Source: Rhodamnia argentea
Lineage: Eukaryota; Streptophyta; Magnoliopsida; Myrtales; Myrtaceae
Length of the DNA: 64,000 nt
Reading direction: 5' to 3'
Assembly: GCF_020921035.1 (NCBI RefSeq)
Contig: NC_063151.1
Coordinates: 5,084,001-5,148,000 of the forward strand
Shown here: piece after piece, positions 38,440 to 50,100 of the stretch
How the letters are laid out: the number at the start of each line of letters is the position of its first letter
Position numbering within the stretch: the stretch's first letter is position 1
The notes under the pieces: model-generated
Database searches by the model: none
Told to the model about the DNA's origin: nothing
What the model saw: only the letters and a program-made list of their open reading frames with translations
Program-made: the position numbers and the translations under genes

Positions 38440-40330
38440 TTAGGTGATTGACTAACTTGCAGTATAGACACATGTAGACCACATAAAGGTGACAGTATAG
38501 TCCTCTTTTACACAATGAATAACCTAAACTATGATCTAACTAAAAAAATTTTATGAGCGTGGTACTTTGGTGCAAGCATAGGAAGTCAAGTTGGCAACCG
38601 TTTTGCAGTGTATTATGTGTATTTTATTTTATTTTTTGTTTGGTCTGTATCTCTAACTCTCATCTCTCTGACTTTTGCTCTGCCTCGAACTTCACACCTA
38701 TGATACTAGTGTCCCCCCAATCTCTTTACTAGTAGGGCCGCAATGCTTATTGGCATATTATGTGCATTGTCTACACAATCTTTCACAGCTATATGGAATT
38801 CAGCAAGTGCATATGTACAGGAGTGGAGGAGGATTGGCCATGTATACAAGGAAAGTATCGAGAAAGGCTTCAATTATGACTCCTCATCAAAGCAGATTCG
38901 GCTTCATTCCATCCAGCCCATAGAGAAAACTCGGAACCACCATGACAGCCCCTGGTTTGTAGTAGTTCTCCTTGTACACGCTTATCTCTTCGACCCTCAC
39001 CCACCGCACACATTGATCCACACATTTATCACGTTTTCTATTACATTGTTGTGTGTCGCTTGATTTGGTCTGCCTACGTTTATAGAGACGAATTTGCCCT
39101 TTTTGGGGGGTCTATCCAGAAATTGAGCTAAGTTTCTCAATCACTAAGAACGCTTTATTAGACATCATGGTTAAGTGCTTCATTTGTTTCTCACCATTAT
39201 GTACAGATTGAAAGTGTACTTAAAATGATAATGACATAGGAGAAATTTTAGGGTAAAATTAAAGACAGATACAAATATGTTCCAACACAACATTCGAAAA
39301 CGATAATGACATAGGAGAAATTTTAGGGTAAAATTAGAGATACATACAAATATGTTGCAAATTCACATCCAAGTAGAATACAATTAGGAACGGGAGTAAA
39401 GGCGACAAGTCATGTATCCGCCTTTAGAATGTTTTAGATGCAAATGAAAAAAGCTTATTGAGGCGGATAATTATCTCTTTATAATGTGGCTTCTGATCGT
39501 GATGTTGAATCTGATGTAGATTGTAAAAGCAAAGGAGAAAGAGCGCGGACAAAATAAATTTATTGGAAATTCTATTTTTTTTTTCAAGCATATATTGCTT
39601 GTGTATGTGTCGATTCAAATTTGCATTTTAGCAAATTTAAAATTGTTATGCATAATTGTTTATGTACCTATTGGTTTTATTTTGGGTTAATACCAAGGAA
39701 AATCTTAAACTAGTATACTTGTGACACATTTACCCCAAACTATTTTTTTAACCACAAAAAATCACAAACCGGTATACTTGTAACAAATTTACCCCAAACT
39801 GCCACGCTTGTGACAAATGTACCATCTATTAGTTTTCGTTAAATTCAATTGTCAAATTGCTGAGTTGGTGACACGTGGCGGTTGACTGGTATACTAGTTT
39901 GGGGTTTTTACTCTTTGTTTGTCACGGGTTTATCAATTTAGGATTTTTCGTGATATTAACTCAATTTGATGGAGGGTAAATTTGTCGGAGGTATACCAAT
40001 TTAGGGTATTTCATGGTCAAAAGAATTAGTTTAGGATAAATTTGTATGAGATATATCGGTTTATGATTTTTGGTGGTCAAAAAAATAGTTTAGGGTAACT
40101 TTGTCACGGGTATACTAATTTGGAATTTTTCGTGGTCAAAAAAATATTATGGGCTAAAGTTGTCACATGTGTACCAGTTTAAGGTTTTTCATGGTATTAA
40201 CCCTTTTATTTTTCATTTCAGCAAATCTATAACTCTTAAGCATACATTATTTATGAGAAATATTAGTTCTATTTTGCGCTTTACCAAATCTATTTTTAAG
40301 ATGGCTTTAGTACATCTTTATTGATATTTT
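38440..40330. repeat. Diverged duplicated block, copy 2, interrupted by a MITE
   Basis: The partner of 35585-37128, about 2.8 kb away in the same orientation. The homology pauses at 39684-40203, where a MITE is inserted, and resumes with 'taactcttaagcatacatt' and 'ctttaccaaatctattttt', which match copy 1 at 37050-37115. A local ~60-bp direct repeat ('gataatgacataggagaaa') is present at 39220-39350. Confidence 0.8.
39684..40203. mobile_element. 520-bp MITE with 9-bp target duplication
   Basis: Terminal inverted repeats begin gggttaatacca at both ends. The exact 9-bp direct repeat ttttatttt flanks it at 39675-39683 and 40204-40212. The arms are built from the phrase 'acaaatttaccccaaact' and its complement, as in the MITEs at 16572-16989 and 57099-57570. 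The core 'gacacgtggcggttgac' also matches the 57-kb copy in inverse orientation. It is non-coding and Mutator-like by duplication length. Confidence 0.9.
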
Positions 40331-40970
40331 GAATGAAGGATTATGATGAGTTTTTGAAATTACATGCTTCACAAAATAAATGAATATTGTGTTGGCATCT
40401 AAGACTGTGTATGGTAACGTTTCTATTTCCGGAACAACTTTTGGAACAAAAACACTTTTTTCTGTTTCTGTTCCCGGTAACGATTTTTGGAAACAGAAAC
40501 GCGTTTGGTAACTGCAAAAAAATTATGTTCTCGGAACAAAAAAAGAAAAGAAACGCGTTTGGCAACTGGATTAAGTTTTCGTTCCCAGGTAAAAAAAAAA
40601 ACGTAAACTCGTTTGGTAAGCGCAAAAAAAATCAGTTCTTAATTTTTTTCATTTAATTAAGGCGACTAAATATATATTAAAATTAAAATGTCTTTATCTT
40701 TTTAACTTACTAAATCGAACTACATCTTATTTGTTCAATTTACTAAATCAAATTAGACCAATATATGTATAAATAGTTTATGCGCGATTTATCAAATTAC
40801 AATATGGACGATATCAACTATAAAAAAAAATTGAAAGCGAAAACAAATTGAAATTAAACAATGAGAACATCAAATATGTTTTCCATATATAGGAAAAAAT
40901 ACAATTACGAGCCATACATAAATGTTCCCAAGTAGTTACAAATATGATTACATAATTGAAAAATACAAGG

Positions 40971-42355
40971 TCATGGAATTCCAGGCATATTGTAGTCACT
41001 TGCCATTTTATTTGTAATACTTTTCCTAAACATGTTCATCTTACTTGCTCGCACATCCGATATATCATCAGCAACCTCTTCTTTTGTAGACCCATATGCA
41101 TAGTCGGGATCACCATCTTCGGAAAAGTTTCTATCCATCCTATTTTAGTCGCGAATATAATTATGAAGAGCACAACATACCGTCATAATGAAGGCTTGCT
41201 TCCGAATTGGAAAGGAAAGCATGTGTTGTAATATAAATAATCGTTTCTTCAGTAATCGAAATGCTCTCTCAATTACGTTCCGAAGTGAAAAGTGCTTATG
41301 GTTGAACATTTCTCTTGCTGTTATAACCCATCTCCCTCTCCCTCTATAATCATTTAAATGATACCGTTCACCTTTAAATGTCGCTAAAAATCCTGGAAGC
41401 GCTGCATAACCAGAATCTACCATGTAGTATTTGCCTACAACAAGGTACAATATAGATTTGTTATGCAATTGCGATATGATTATAAGCAAACTACTACTGA
41501 TAGACAAAGAAAATACCTAGTGGTAATCGAGGAAAATTCTATTCGGGATTCTCGAGTGAAATCGAGAGCACTCCACAATCGTTGGCCGATCCTTCGCATC
41601 CAGCATACACATACGTAAATTTCATGTCAAAGGAACAGGCACATAGCACATTACGGGTGGTGGTGCCTTTCCTATTTCTATATGAAACTTGCTTCGACAC
41701 AGGCACAACAACACTAATATGCGTACCATCAATAGCACCTATGCAACCCCGTGATTTTACAAAAGTATAGTGTTATACAAGATTATCAATTACAAGTATT
41801 TGATGATGTAAACTTAATATTGAAAACATACCTTAAAATAGCGCGAGTAGTTAGGATCCAGCATAATCTCCTCCAGGACAACATCAAAAGATGGTGCTTT
41901 GATGACTTCATTTGAAAGTTTTATCATTGCTTTCAACACTACAATAAAATAATTGCTAATTGTTTGTGGGGAATGTTGGAATCTCTAGCATAAAGTTCTC
42001 ATAGAGCTCTTATGACCAACCATCAACAAGAAAATACCGAGTTGTTTATCTACCTTAATATATTGACTATTTTTCAACCAACCCTTTTCTATCATTAAAT
42101 CACATAGATTTAAAAAAAAACATGTCTTTTTAACCTAAAGGCCTTGTATATTTTATCCGAGTATCCACGAATAATCTCGTTTATCCATTCGGCTCCCGAT
42201 TGTTTACCGTCCCTACATGGTTCTTTCATATGCAAGCACTTGTCCAGCATCCGAGTGTAGAACCATGAACGTATTATCTTAATATGAAACTCATTCAAGC
42301 ATGTTTCAACTGGAGCTAACCGTCCAATAGACACAACACTTGATTCCTCTTCCAT
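40971..42355 (-). pseudogene. Harbinger-type DDE transposase, disabled
   Basis: The nuclease of the surrounding transposon. Translation of successive minus-strand segments gives the family landmarks in order: MEEESSVVS at 42355, an RHVFF/LCDLMIEKGWLKN join, MVGHKSSMRTLC, FQHSPQTISNYF, GAIDGTHISVVVPV, YVYAGCEGSANDCGVLS, KYYMVDSGYAALPGF, ERYHLNDYRGRGRW, FNHKHFSLRNVIERAF, ALHNYIRD. The catalytic acids are all present (D in AIDGTH, D in MVDSGY, E in VIERAF). Lesions: a 9-T homopolymer at 42112-42120 shifts frame after HVFF, a TAG interrupts MRTLC-RFQHSP, and a TAA follows NYIRD about 170 bases before the apparent original C-terminus (...YNMPGIP). It is likely immobile unless driven in trans. Confidence 0.9.
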
Positions 42356-42566
42356 TGCACCTATACCATCACACAAATACAATGACATTAATATAGGTAC
42401 TTGGAAAAAAACATAAATTTCACACAATCTACAATAGTCATAGCTAATACAAACAGAAGAGTATCAACATTAATACCCTTAAAACCAAACAACAATCGAC
42501 GAGATGAGTCACAAAATGAAATGAAACCGAACAATGCATAATCCACAATACATTTCCCAACATCTA

Positions 42567-43560
42567 CTAAAAATTTTGGAGAAGTGCATTTCTCCTTTCG
42601 GAGGTATTTGTGATGAAAGCCTCCCTCAATTCAGTACTAACACATGCTTTGTTTACTCCTTTAGCGTAAAGACTATCGTCCAACTCGGGTATGGCAAGTA
42701 GGATATTCACCACAGCAGCTACGGAATATGAGTTCACGGGTGGCTGTGAGGTGGTCGAGGAGGACTTGATCATATCTTCAATGGCTTTGTAAGTCGTGAT
42801 TAAATTGTACTGGCTACTCTTTCTTCTTCTCTTGGCATTCAGAGTCCTATCCAAGTTGTGCTTATCATTAACTGGAGTACTAGGATTGCCAGGTGTGAAA
42901 CCTTTCTCATCAAGATGGTGATCACTAAAACCCTCTAGAAAATCATTACCATCATCTTCGCAATTGTCCTCGTCATTTGACAGTGTCAAATTGTGCCAAC
43001 TTCCTATTGCTTGCTCCCCAGTAGCATCCGTATCACCAAATACAATGCATAAATCAGGATAGAAAGGAAACCCATCTTTCTTGAACTTCGCCCACTCACT
43101 ATTATCTTGCAATTTTCATAATAGATAGCGTACATTAATAACTTAATCAAACATTTTAAAACTTACAGGTATAATGGTCTAAAAATGATAAAATGATACC
43201 TTGACGTGAACTTCCCATATGCTTGGATCATTGACGGTCACTCTTTTATTGACATTGTCCCAACAAAATCCGGATTGTGAAACAAGCTTCTTGAAACTAT
43301 CATGCTGTGCTCTCGGCTGGTTCGCCTTATTTCTCGGTTGTCTTTGGGTATATTAGACTTCCATCTTGTTATTGAATGTGGTCGTTATATTTTTCCACCC
43401 CGCTTTATTGAAAGTACAAGAGGTGCGGTTTCCTTTTTTACCTCTTGTACTATCAAACTCACAAACAAGTCGGTGGAAGTTTCAGTCCATTTCGCTAAGG
43501 ATGTCTCTTTTTGGGATGCGATCTTGTTGTTGACTAATGCATCATCATATTAACAATGCA
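42567..43560 (-). pseudogene. Harbinger second gene: Myb/SANT-like DNA-binding protein, disabled
   Basis: Harbinger elements carry a Myb-like partner that helps transposase bind and enter the nucleus. Here the 3' part is open (42567-43112) and reads WAKFKKDGFPFYPDLCIVFG, an acidic linker, RRRKSSQYN, and a C-terminal helical region ending ELREAFITNTSERRNALLQNF-like. The N-terminal SANT part is recognisable upstream at about 43210-43560 (AKWTETSTDLFVSLIVQEV, FNKAGWKNI, FCWDNVNKRVTV) but only by changing frames, with a TAA after NNKMEV. It is non-functional as it stands. Confidence 0.8.
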
Positions 43561-44891
43561 ATCGGAAGTTCAATCAACAAAAGTGCACTATTATCGGCAT
43601 GAATAAACAATGAACTTATGCTCATATGAACTACCAAAACACTTTCAATGCAACGTTACAAGAGTTTTCAAAACAAACAGAGATACTTTCTTGCAATAAG
43701 TCCTATGCTGTAGCATGAACTGAGAATTTAAGTAAAGTGCTAGTAAAGTAACTGCCTTCTTATTTAAGTTGTTGGCATATCCTCCAGCACCGATGAAGAA
43801 ACCAAGAATCAAGGAAATAAGAATCATAAGATCTGTATCTTTGATTAGCCACATTCACTCAAGTTTTCATCAAAAAAGAAGAAGGAAAAATCATGTAAGC
43901 ATTTGACTACTTGAGCATGTGCAAGGAAAATATATTTGACATGTCCAGTTAATACTAGTTGCAGTCATCCATCACATTACCCAATAGAGTTGAAAACAAA
44001 AACCCTCGTGGCAAAGATCATACGAGGAACCTCATATACGCATCAAAAGTTAGCTTTTTTTATTACGAGATCAACGGATGCAGAGGGGAGAAGCCAATGG
44101 AGCGAGAAAAGAACATGAGAGCAATGTGAGAGCCCATGGCAAATCAAAACCACGTTGATCAAACATAAGTAAGATGGATTGCACGGGCATGCCAAACCAA
44201 TGAAGGGCAAGTATAACATACCAAGCCACACAAACCAAAAACAAAGAAAAGCCAAAGAACAAGTAAACAACAATGGCCATAGACAGTTCTCAAGGACATG
44301 TTAAAAGCCAAAGAATAAGTAAACAACAATGGCCAAGGTCGAAGCTCGGCCAGCGATGGCAAGGCTCGGCTCGGCTCGGTTCACATGGCAAGCGCTCGGC
44401 CGACCCCCGGGTGGGTCTCCCGGGCGAGCCCCGCCTAGATCCGGGCGGGGCTCGGCTCCGCGCGGCAAGTGCGAGGCTGACCCCGTGCTCGTGCGAGCTC
44501 ACCCGGTGTTAGGTGCCACGTTGCCAAGAAGATAAACAAGAAGAGGATGAAGCGGCAGAGACTCACTAGAGGAGCGGCGCCTTCACCTGGTCGAGGAATA
44601 GCATCGGCTGTCAAGGAATAGAGGGAGGAGTTGCTAGCGTCTTCAAAAGAGAGTGTAAGGGAGCAGCTAATGGTGTCTTCAAAAGTGTTCCTATAGCATT
44701 GAAAAGTTTTTCTAAAACGTGTTCCAAATTTTTTTTTTAAAGAGTGTTCCAGGAACACAGAAACAAATATTTTTTGTTTTTTTTTTTTTTTTTCTCTAAA
44801 AGTGTTCTTTTTTCTGAAAAGTGTTCCAGGAACACTTTGAGAATAATTTTTTACCATATGCGTTTCTGGAGCATTACCATACACACCCTAA

Positions 44892-45262
44892 TAAACCTGC
44901 TACATTTGGTAATGATAACGAAGACTTTACGTTAGTATCAACATGTGTGTTGTTTCTCTAAGAAAGATACACGTGCTTGGATTCATGGCAATTGCCAGGA
45001 ATTTTATGAAGTATCTAGACGATAGCGATCAACATTCACCATATGCAAGAGTGTATCCAATACATCGTACATGTGCTAGGATTCGTGCCCTGTGTCTTCT
45101 ATTAATCGGTGAATTGCATCCACATGATGGGATTCTAATCTGCTTTGAATAAAGCTCTACGCAAGCTGCAGTGGAGTTTGATTGGCGATAATATTTATGT
45201 CGTTATAGTTCTATGTTATTTCTCTTACCGAAATTCATGTCTTAAACCAACAGTAACAATAA
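44892..45262. other. Gene-free DNA right of the Harbinger element
   Basis: AT-rich sequence with no recognisable gene or repeat; a small duplicated phrase pair 'acgtgcttggattcatg' and 'atgtgctaggattcgtg' occurs at 44970 and 45070. Confidence 0.4.
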
Positions 45263-45889
45263 GGGAAAAGTGTCAAAAAAGTCATAAATTTATTGCATTA
45301 GTGCCAATTCAATCCTAAACCTTTTGTATTTATGCCATTTAAGTCATAAACTTTTTATTAGTGCCAATTCAGTCCTAAACCTTTTACAATAGTGCCAATT
45401 TAGTCCTAAAAATTTTGTATTTATGCCAATTGAGTCAATTTGGCCAACTTTTATTGGAAATCACTGGCATAGACGTCAATTATCCTACATGGCACGGTTG
45501 GCGCTAACGTGGATATTTTTTAAATTTTTTTTGATATTTTAAATAATTTTTAAAAATAATTTTGAAAAAAAAACAAAAAAAATGCTTAAAAAAATGATAT
45601 TAAAAAATGTCCAAGTTAATGCTAGCCATGTCATCTAGGACAATCGATGTCGACATCAGCGATTTTCCATCAAAATTGACCGGATTAACTCAATTGGTAT
45701 AAATATGAAAGATTTATGATCGAATTGGCAATAATACAGAAGGTTTAGGACCAAATTAGCATCAATAAAATGTTTATGACTTAATTGGCACCAATGCAAA
45801 AGGTTTATGACTGAATTGGCACAAAAAAAAAGGTTTAGGACTGAATTGCTACTAATACAATAGGTTTAGGACTTTTTGACACTTCTCCT
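45263..45889. mobile_element. 627-bp foldback MITE, 'gtcataaac' family
   Basis: The left end gggaaaagtgtcaaaaaagt pairs with the right end, reverse complement aggagaagtgtcaaaaagtc. The flanks gtaacaataa (45253-45262) and gtaagaataa (45890-45899) form a 10-bp target duplication with one difference. The arms repeat 'gtgccaattcagtcctaaac' units, and the core has 'gacgtcaattatcctacatg'. It is non-coding, and 9-10 bp duplications again suggest Mutator-like mobilisation. Confidence 0.85.
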
Positions 45890-46229
45890 GTAAGAATAAT
45901 ATAACAAGTATACGTTTGGACCTCACGAGTATAAAACTAACTCTTTGTTTATTATTATTATTTTTTTGTGTTTCTTTCTTTTCTGCTACTTTTTCTTACT
46001 ATTACAATTTCCCCCCCTTTTAAAGTCTTATTCTTGGACTTTGTTCTAGCCCAACTTCGAAAAAGATTGACGAGTCCTGTTGAACAAGCGTCATGCATGC
46101 ACAACTTGGAAGATCGTTCACAAAGATGACGTACTATCGAATTCAATGATCCTGAGAAAGAGAGCCTTAGGGTTTCTCATGCTTTCCTTATTCTTTTGTC
46201 TTTTTTTTTTGTCAAAATTACAAAATTGA

Positions 46230-46390
46230 GAAAAGTACCGCAAAAATCCTAAATCAATTGCATTGGTACTAATTCAGTGTTAAATCTTTCAATTGTATCA
46301 TTTTAGTTCTAAACCTCTTACATTTGTATCAATTTAGTCAATCCGATCAATTTTGACTTAAAATCGTTAACATAGACGCCGGGGGCCAAT
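46230..46390. mobile_element. Half of a 'gtcataaac'-family MITE
   Basis: It starts 'gagaaaagtaccgcaaaaat' and continues through 'ttggtactaattcag' and 'aaaatcgttaacatagacgc', the left arm and start of the core, then stops abruptly. The right arm is missing. It is probably a deletion derivative. Confidence 0.65.
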
Positions 46391-46439
46391 CTTACTATGA
46401 GAAAAAGTGGAATCATAAGGGGAACACACTTGCGTTACT

Positions 46440-46640
46440 GCTGCGATGTTTTGCAACTAGATGCTCCTTGAAGTTTCGTGTATTGGGGTCTTTCCAAGTA
46501 CTAAACGCAAATATCTCCCCAGCAAGATTGCGACACTGTCTTCACCAATCATCCATTAATGTACATGCTTTCATGTGCATGGAGTAAAGTATAAGTCAAT
46601 TTATTGTTAGCTTATAAGTTTGATAGCGATAGCTAAAATT
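46440..46640. repeat. Duplicated block upstream of the RING gene, partner near 56690-56860
   Basis: Shared in order: 'cttccaagtactaaa.gcaa', 'aagattg.ga.actatcttcacca' type, atccat/atccac, catgctttcatgtgc/catgctttatatgcg, and 'gtcaatttattgtt/gtcaatttattatt'. Together with the RING pseudogene at 59 kb it shows that the RING locus was duplicated with its upstream flank. Confidence 0.6.
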
Positions 46641-47137
46641 TGAACACATGATCATCAGTATTTGAACCAAGATATACATGCGAACACGACTTGCGTCCAT
46701 TACCGATTTGTGGTCGACGATTGGATTTTGCCCAATAGAGACACAAGTTGCATCATCCACTATTCAAGTATGTGAGCACAAATCACTTTCTTCAACACCT
46801 AGTTGTAATACTATATATGGTTTTCTTCATCTCAAGTAGCCATATCTCCCTTTCATGTAGACTCGTGCATGTACCTGCAATGTATCCCTGTAGTGTGGTG
46901 ACCATAAGTGAGGTGGCTCTCATCTTGCCCTCTTAAATGCTGCTTGACATTAATCTCTCTCCCTCTCTCCCTCCTTCCCTCCTCCTTTAAATGCGCTCTT
47001 ATTACTTCATACATTCCCTAGGCAGCCTCTCTCCCTCTCTCTCTCTCTCTCTGTGCTATTCAAGAGAGTGTTCTGTTTCAAGACTCACCTCGACGCAGCT
47101 CTGGGCTGATCCCCTCCAGCCAGTCTCGAGTTTGAGG
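46641..47137 (+). promoter_or_regulatory. Promoter and leader region of the RING gene
   Basis: AT-rich upstream DNA ends in a strongly pyrimidine-rich stretch with (CT)n at about 47027-47051, which is likely in the 5' leader. No TATA box can be assigned with confidence. An in-frame ATG at 46991 lies before this CT run and is probably upstream of or within untranslated sequence. Confidence 0.4.
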
Positions 47138-50100
47138 ATGACGATGAAGAGGTGGGTCTGTGGAGTGCTGAAACATGTTCAGCTCAGGCTCAAGGAACTA
47201 CCTGCTGCTTCTTTGTGGGTGGGTGACGGAGCTGGCGCTTCAAGAACTGAGTGTTTCTGCAGATTCTTGAAGAGAGCTTTACTTGCTGCTTTCACCTGCG
47301 CTTTTGCTTTTGGTGAGTTCTATCTTCCACTTTCCCCAACACTTTTGCAGCTTGTTTTTAAGTACTTGCCAGGCCAAGTCATGCATAAATTTAGCTTTCC
47401 ACAACTTTTTGCTAGCACTGAACTTCAGTTCAGAGAGACCACAGAGCGAACTCAAACTCCCTAGGAGGCCATCAACCAACCTGCAACACCATAATGCAAA
47501 TACTAGAGAAGTAGTTTATTGTGTTGAGCCTTGAGCTTTGAGCTGATCCGAATGCTGTCATGCAACTGCTTGCATGTGCTGGCCCAAAAACCAAGTACAA
47601 CAGAGTCATCATTCCCTCTTTCCAATTCAATGCAAGTTCCTGGTACAGAGAAGCATCATCACATTATTGCATCCTAGTAACACTCTGTCCCTAATTTCCC
47701 AATATTATCAGCCAGAGCAGGCGGTACCTTTTTCAAAAATGCTTTGCAGTTTTACCATCGCCAGTCCTTATTTATTGGTTCACTGGGTGTCATCTGCCCT
47801 CACCAGTTAAAAAGACGAATTAAATTCACTTAGGTGGAATTTACAGTCTTGCTGTTTCGCGCTAGAGGGATGGTGGGACAATAAGAGGCTCAAACACTAT
47901 TCCTAACTTCTAACTAGAAAAGAGTTAATGCAAATAAACTCAGTTTATCGCAGTTAATGAAACAAGCGAAACTACGAATTTCACACACGATAGTCTCCTT
48001 GCGACCGGTCTGCTTTCCCTCCGAGCGATAGACCGGGTCTACACGATAATTCCTCGGTAAGTCGGCTCGGCACGAAGCCTTGGCAATATGGCCAACTTAT
48101 TGCCTTCACAACTAGGGCTTTGATTACTATATCACACAACACTTACGGGGCATGTGCTAACTTCTTTAGGTGGAGCTATTGTCGGAATAATCACAGGAGC
48201 GCTAAAGGGACAGACGACGGAGACGGGGTTCGTGAGAGGAGCAGGAATTGGGGCAGTGGCTGGGGCTGTCACTGCGGTTCAGTTGCTGGAGCTTATGGTA
48301 GATGGGGAGTCACTTTCTAAGGTTCTAACTTTAGCTGCAACCTTTTGTTTTCTTTTGTTACATAAACGATCATTTCTTGGCTTATATAGACCATAGAATT
48401 ATTTAAGGTTGTTCACGTGATTCGTATACCCTTTTGTCGCATATGCTTGTGGCGAGACTTTGTTCCTGACTTCATAAATGTCTTGCCGAATGAAGCCTAA
48501 CTTTACTCTCCTCCTGTTTTCTGACGGGATAGGTACAAACTGACTCTGACTTGATATTTCTCATTCTAGATATTTTCTTTGTCGAATATAAAGGCGTAGT
48601 ATTTGGTATAAGAGGTAAGGAAAACACTTATTTGACCCGCAACAAATGAAATCCGAAAAACGAAGTATTGGCAGCATTTCTATGTGGAGATTCAAAGCTT
48701 AACGATTGGTTGGTTCGTACGAGGATTTTCGTTTTGGATCCTGACAACTCTATAATTCTCCAAGTTCAAGGATTCTCTTTTTCTTCTTCTTTTCTGAGGC
48801 AGAAACAAAAACATCAAATGTAATGTTTTCTCAAGTTCACTTCTTTTTGCAGGTTGCGCTCCTGTGCAGCTTAGTGGATGGGAAAGTATTCATGGAATGG
48901 GTAGGCCCTGCAGTGCTCAAAGCCTATCAATGGCAGGCAAGTAACCCAACCCCAGCAGCTGTTTTTACCAGATAATTGACTGATTCATCTAGCAGATAAT
49001 TACGACTCACATTAAATGATCAGATCCTAATGCACTTTGTCTTCTTTTGAACGAAAATCCTAACGAAATGCGAAATGAATTTGTGGGAATGCAGGTGAGC
49101 AATCTGGAAACACCTTATAGGGAGATTTCAGACATTTATGACACTGCAGAAGATAAAGGGCTGTCCCTGAATTGTATTCAGAGGCTTCCTGAATACCATT
49201 TCCAGTCTAGCAAGATGGCCAAGAAATCTGTTGATGGACCCTGCTGCTCAATCTGCCTCCAGGTGAACTTCAGCTTGAAAACCCTCATAATCCCTTAAAG
49301 TATCCCTGGAGTTTTATAACTGAAGGAGGAAAATCACCAAAGGGAATTAATTTAGAGTTTGGCTGTAGTCCAAGTACAAATTAACTGCTACATTGGTAAT
49401 TGGATTCACCTACCTAGTTCCTTCTAATTATACCGAGACTGGTTCATGAAGTTGGCATCCTTGAGTAATGTGATAGGTTCTAGATGACCATTTAAAAAAA
49501 TGGGTCATATGCTGTTAAAATATGTCTCGAGTTTGATCCTAAAACGAATATATGAATTGCAGAAAAAATAAAGGCCGAACTTCTGTGGATGTACAAAATC
49601 AAGAGAATCCAAACCAAAACGAAAAGGATATATTCTTGTTGGATTTGGCGAGGGACTTTACACGATGCGGTCTCGTATTTGGTTTTGATTATGTGGTTTT
49701 TCAATAGAAAGCCCAAGTGGACTTTGATTTGGGGATTATTGACTCAGTTAAGAAAGGATAAGGACTTGTTCAAATAATTAAAAGGAAAGGATAAAGAAAG
49801 AAAAAAAAGATACGTACTCTATCATGCAGAAGTTGTTTTGCGTCCTGCTTGCATATATAATAGCAAGTGATCGTCTTGGCCGAAGATCATCGTTGAAGTG
49901 CCGACGTACGAGCACTTGATAGAGGATTTTCTCCATCATCTAGTTCTAAGTGTTGAAGCCAATAGAAATCTTGTATCAAGGTTTGTGTTATTTTTCTTTT
50001 GCGAGATTATTTCGCGAGGAATTGGGGGCTAAACACCGTGTGTGTTATTTGATATAATTAGGGCATGGGAAACACTGAGAGTGTTTGAGTTACTCGAGTT

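Larger units (their letters stand above)
40403..44888. mobile_element. PIF/Harbinger DNA transposon, 4.5 kb, non-autonomous by mutation
   Basis: The left end GACTGTGTATGGTAA and right end (reverse complement) GGGTGTGTATGGTAA match at 13 of 15 positions. Three-base TAA duplications flank it at 40400-40402 and 44889-44891, the Harbinger hallmark. Inside, on the minus strand, are a Harbinger DDE transposase and a Myb/SANT-like second protein, both broken. Subterminal regions are rich in variants of 'gaaacgcgtttggtaac' on the left and a twice-repeated palindrome GTGTTCCAGGAACAC (44744-44758, 44821-44835) on the right. A GC-rich stretch at 44330-44520 near the right end has no recognised coding content. 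Confidence 0.92.

Noticed and set aside
41582..41770. Plus-strand open frame in the Harbinger element
   Set aside because: Antisense to the GAIDGTH to CEGSANDC segment of the transposase.
43302..43553. Plus-strand open frame in the Harbinger element
   Set aside because: Antisense to the SANT part of the broken second gene.
44043..44535. Cluster of overlapping frames in a GC-rich patch
   Set aside because: Several frames on both strands are open at once, a compositional effect; no domain.
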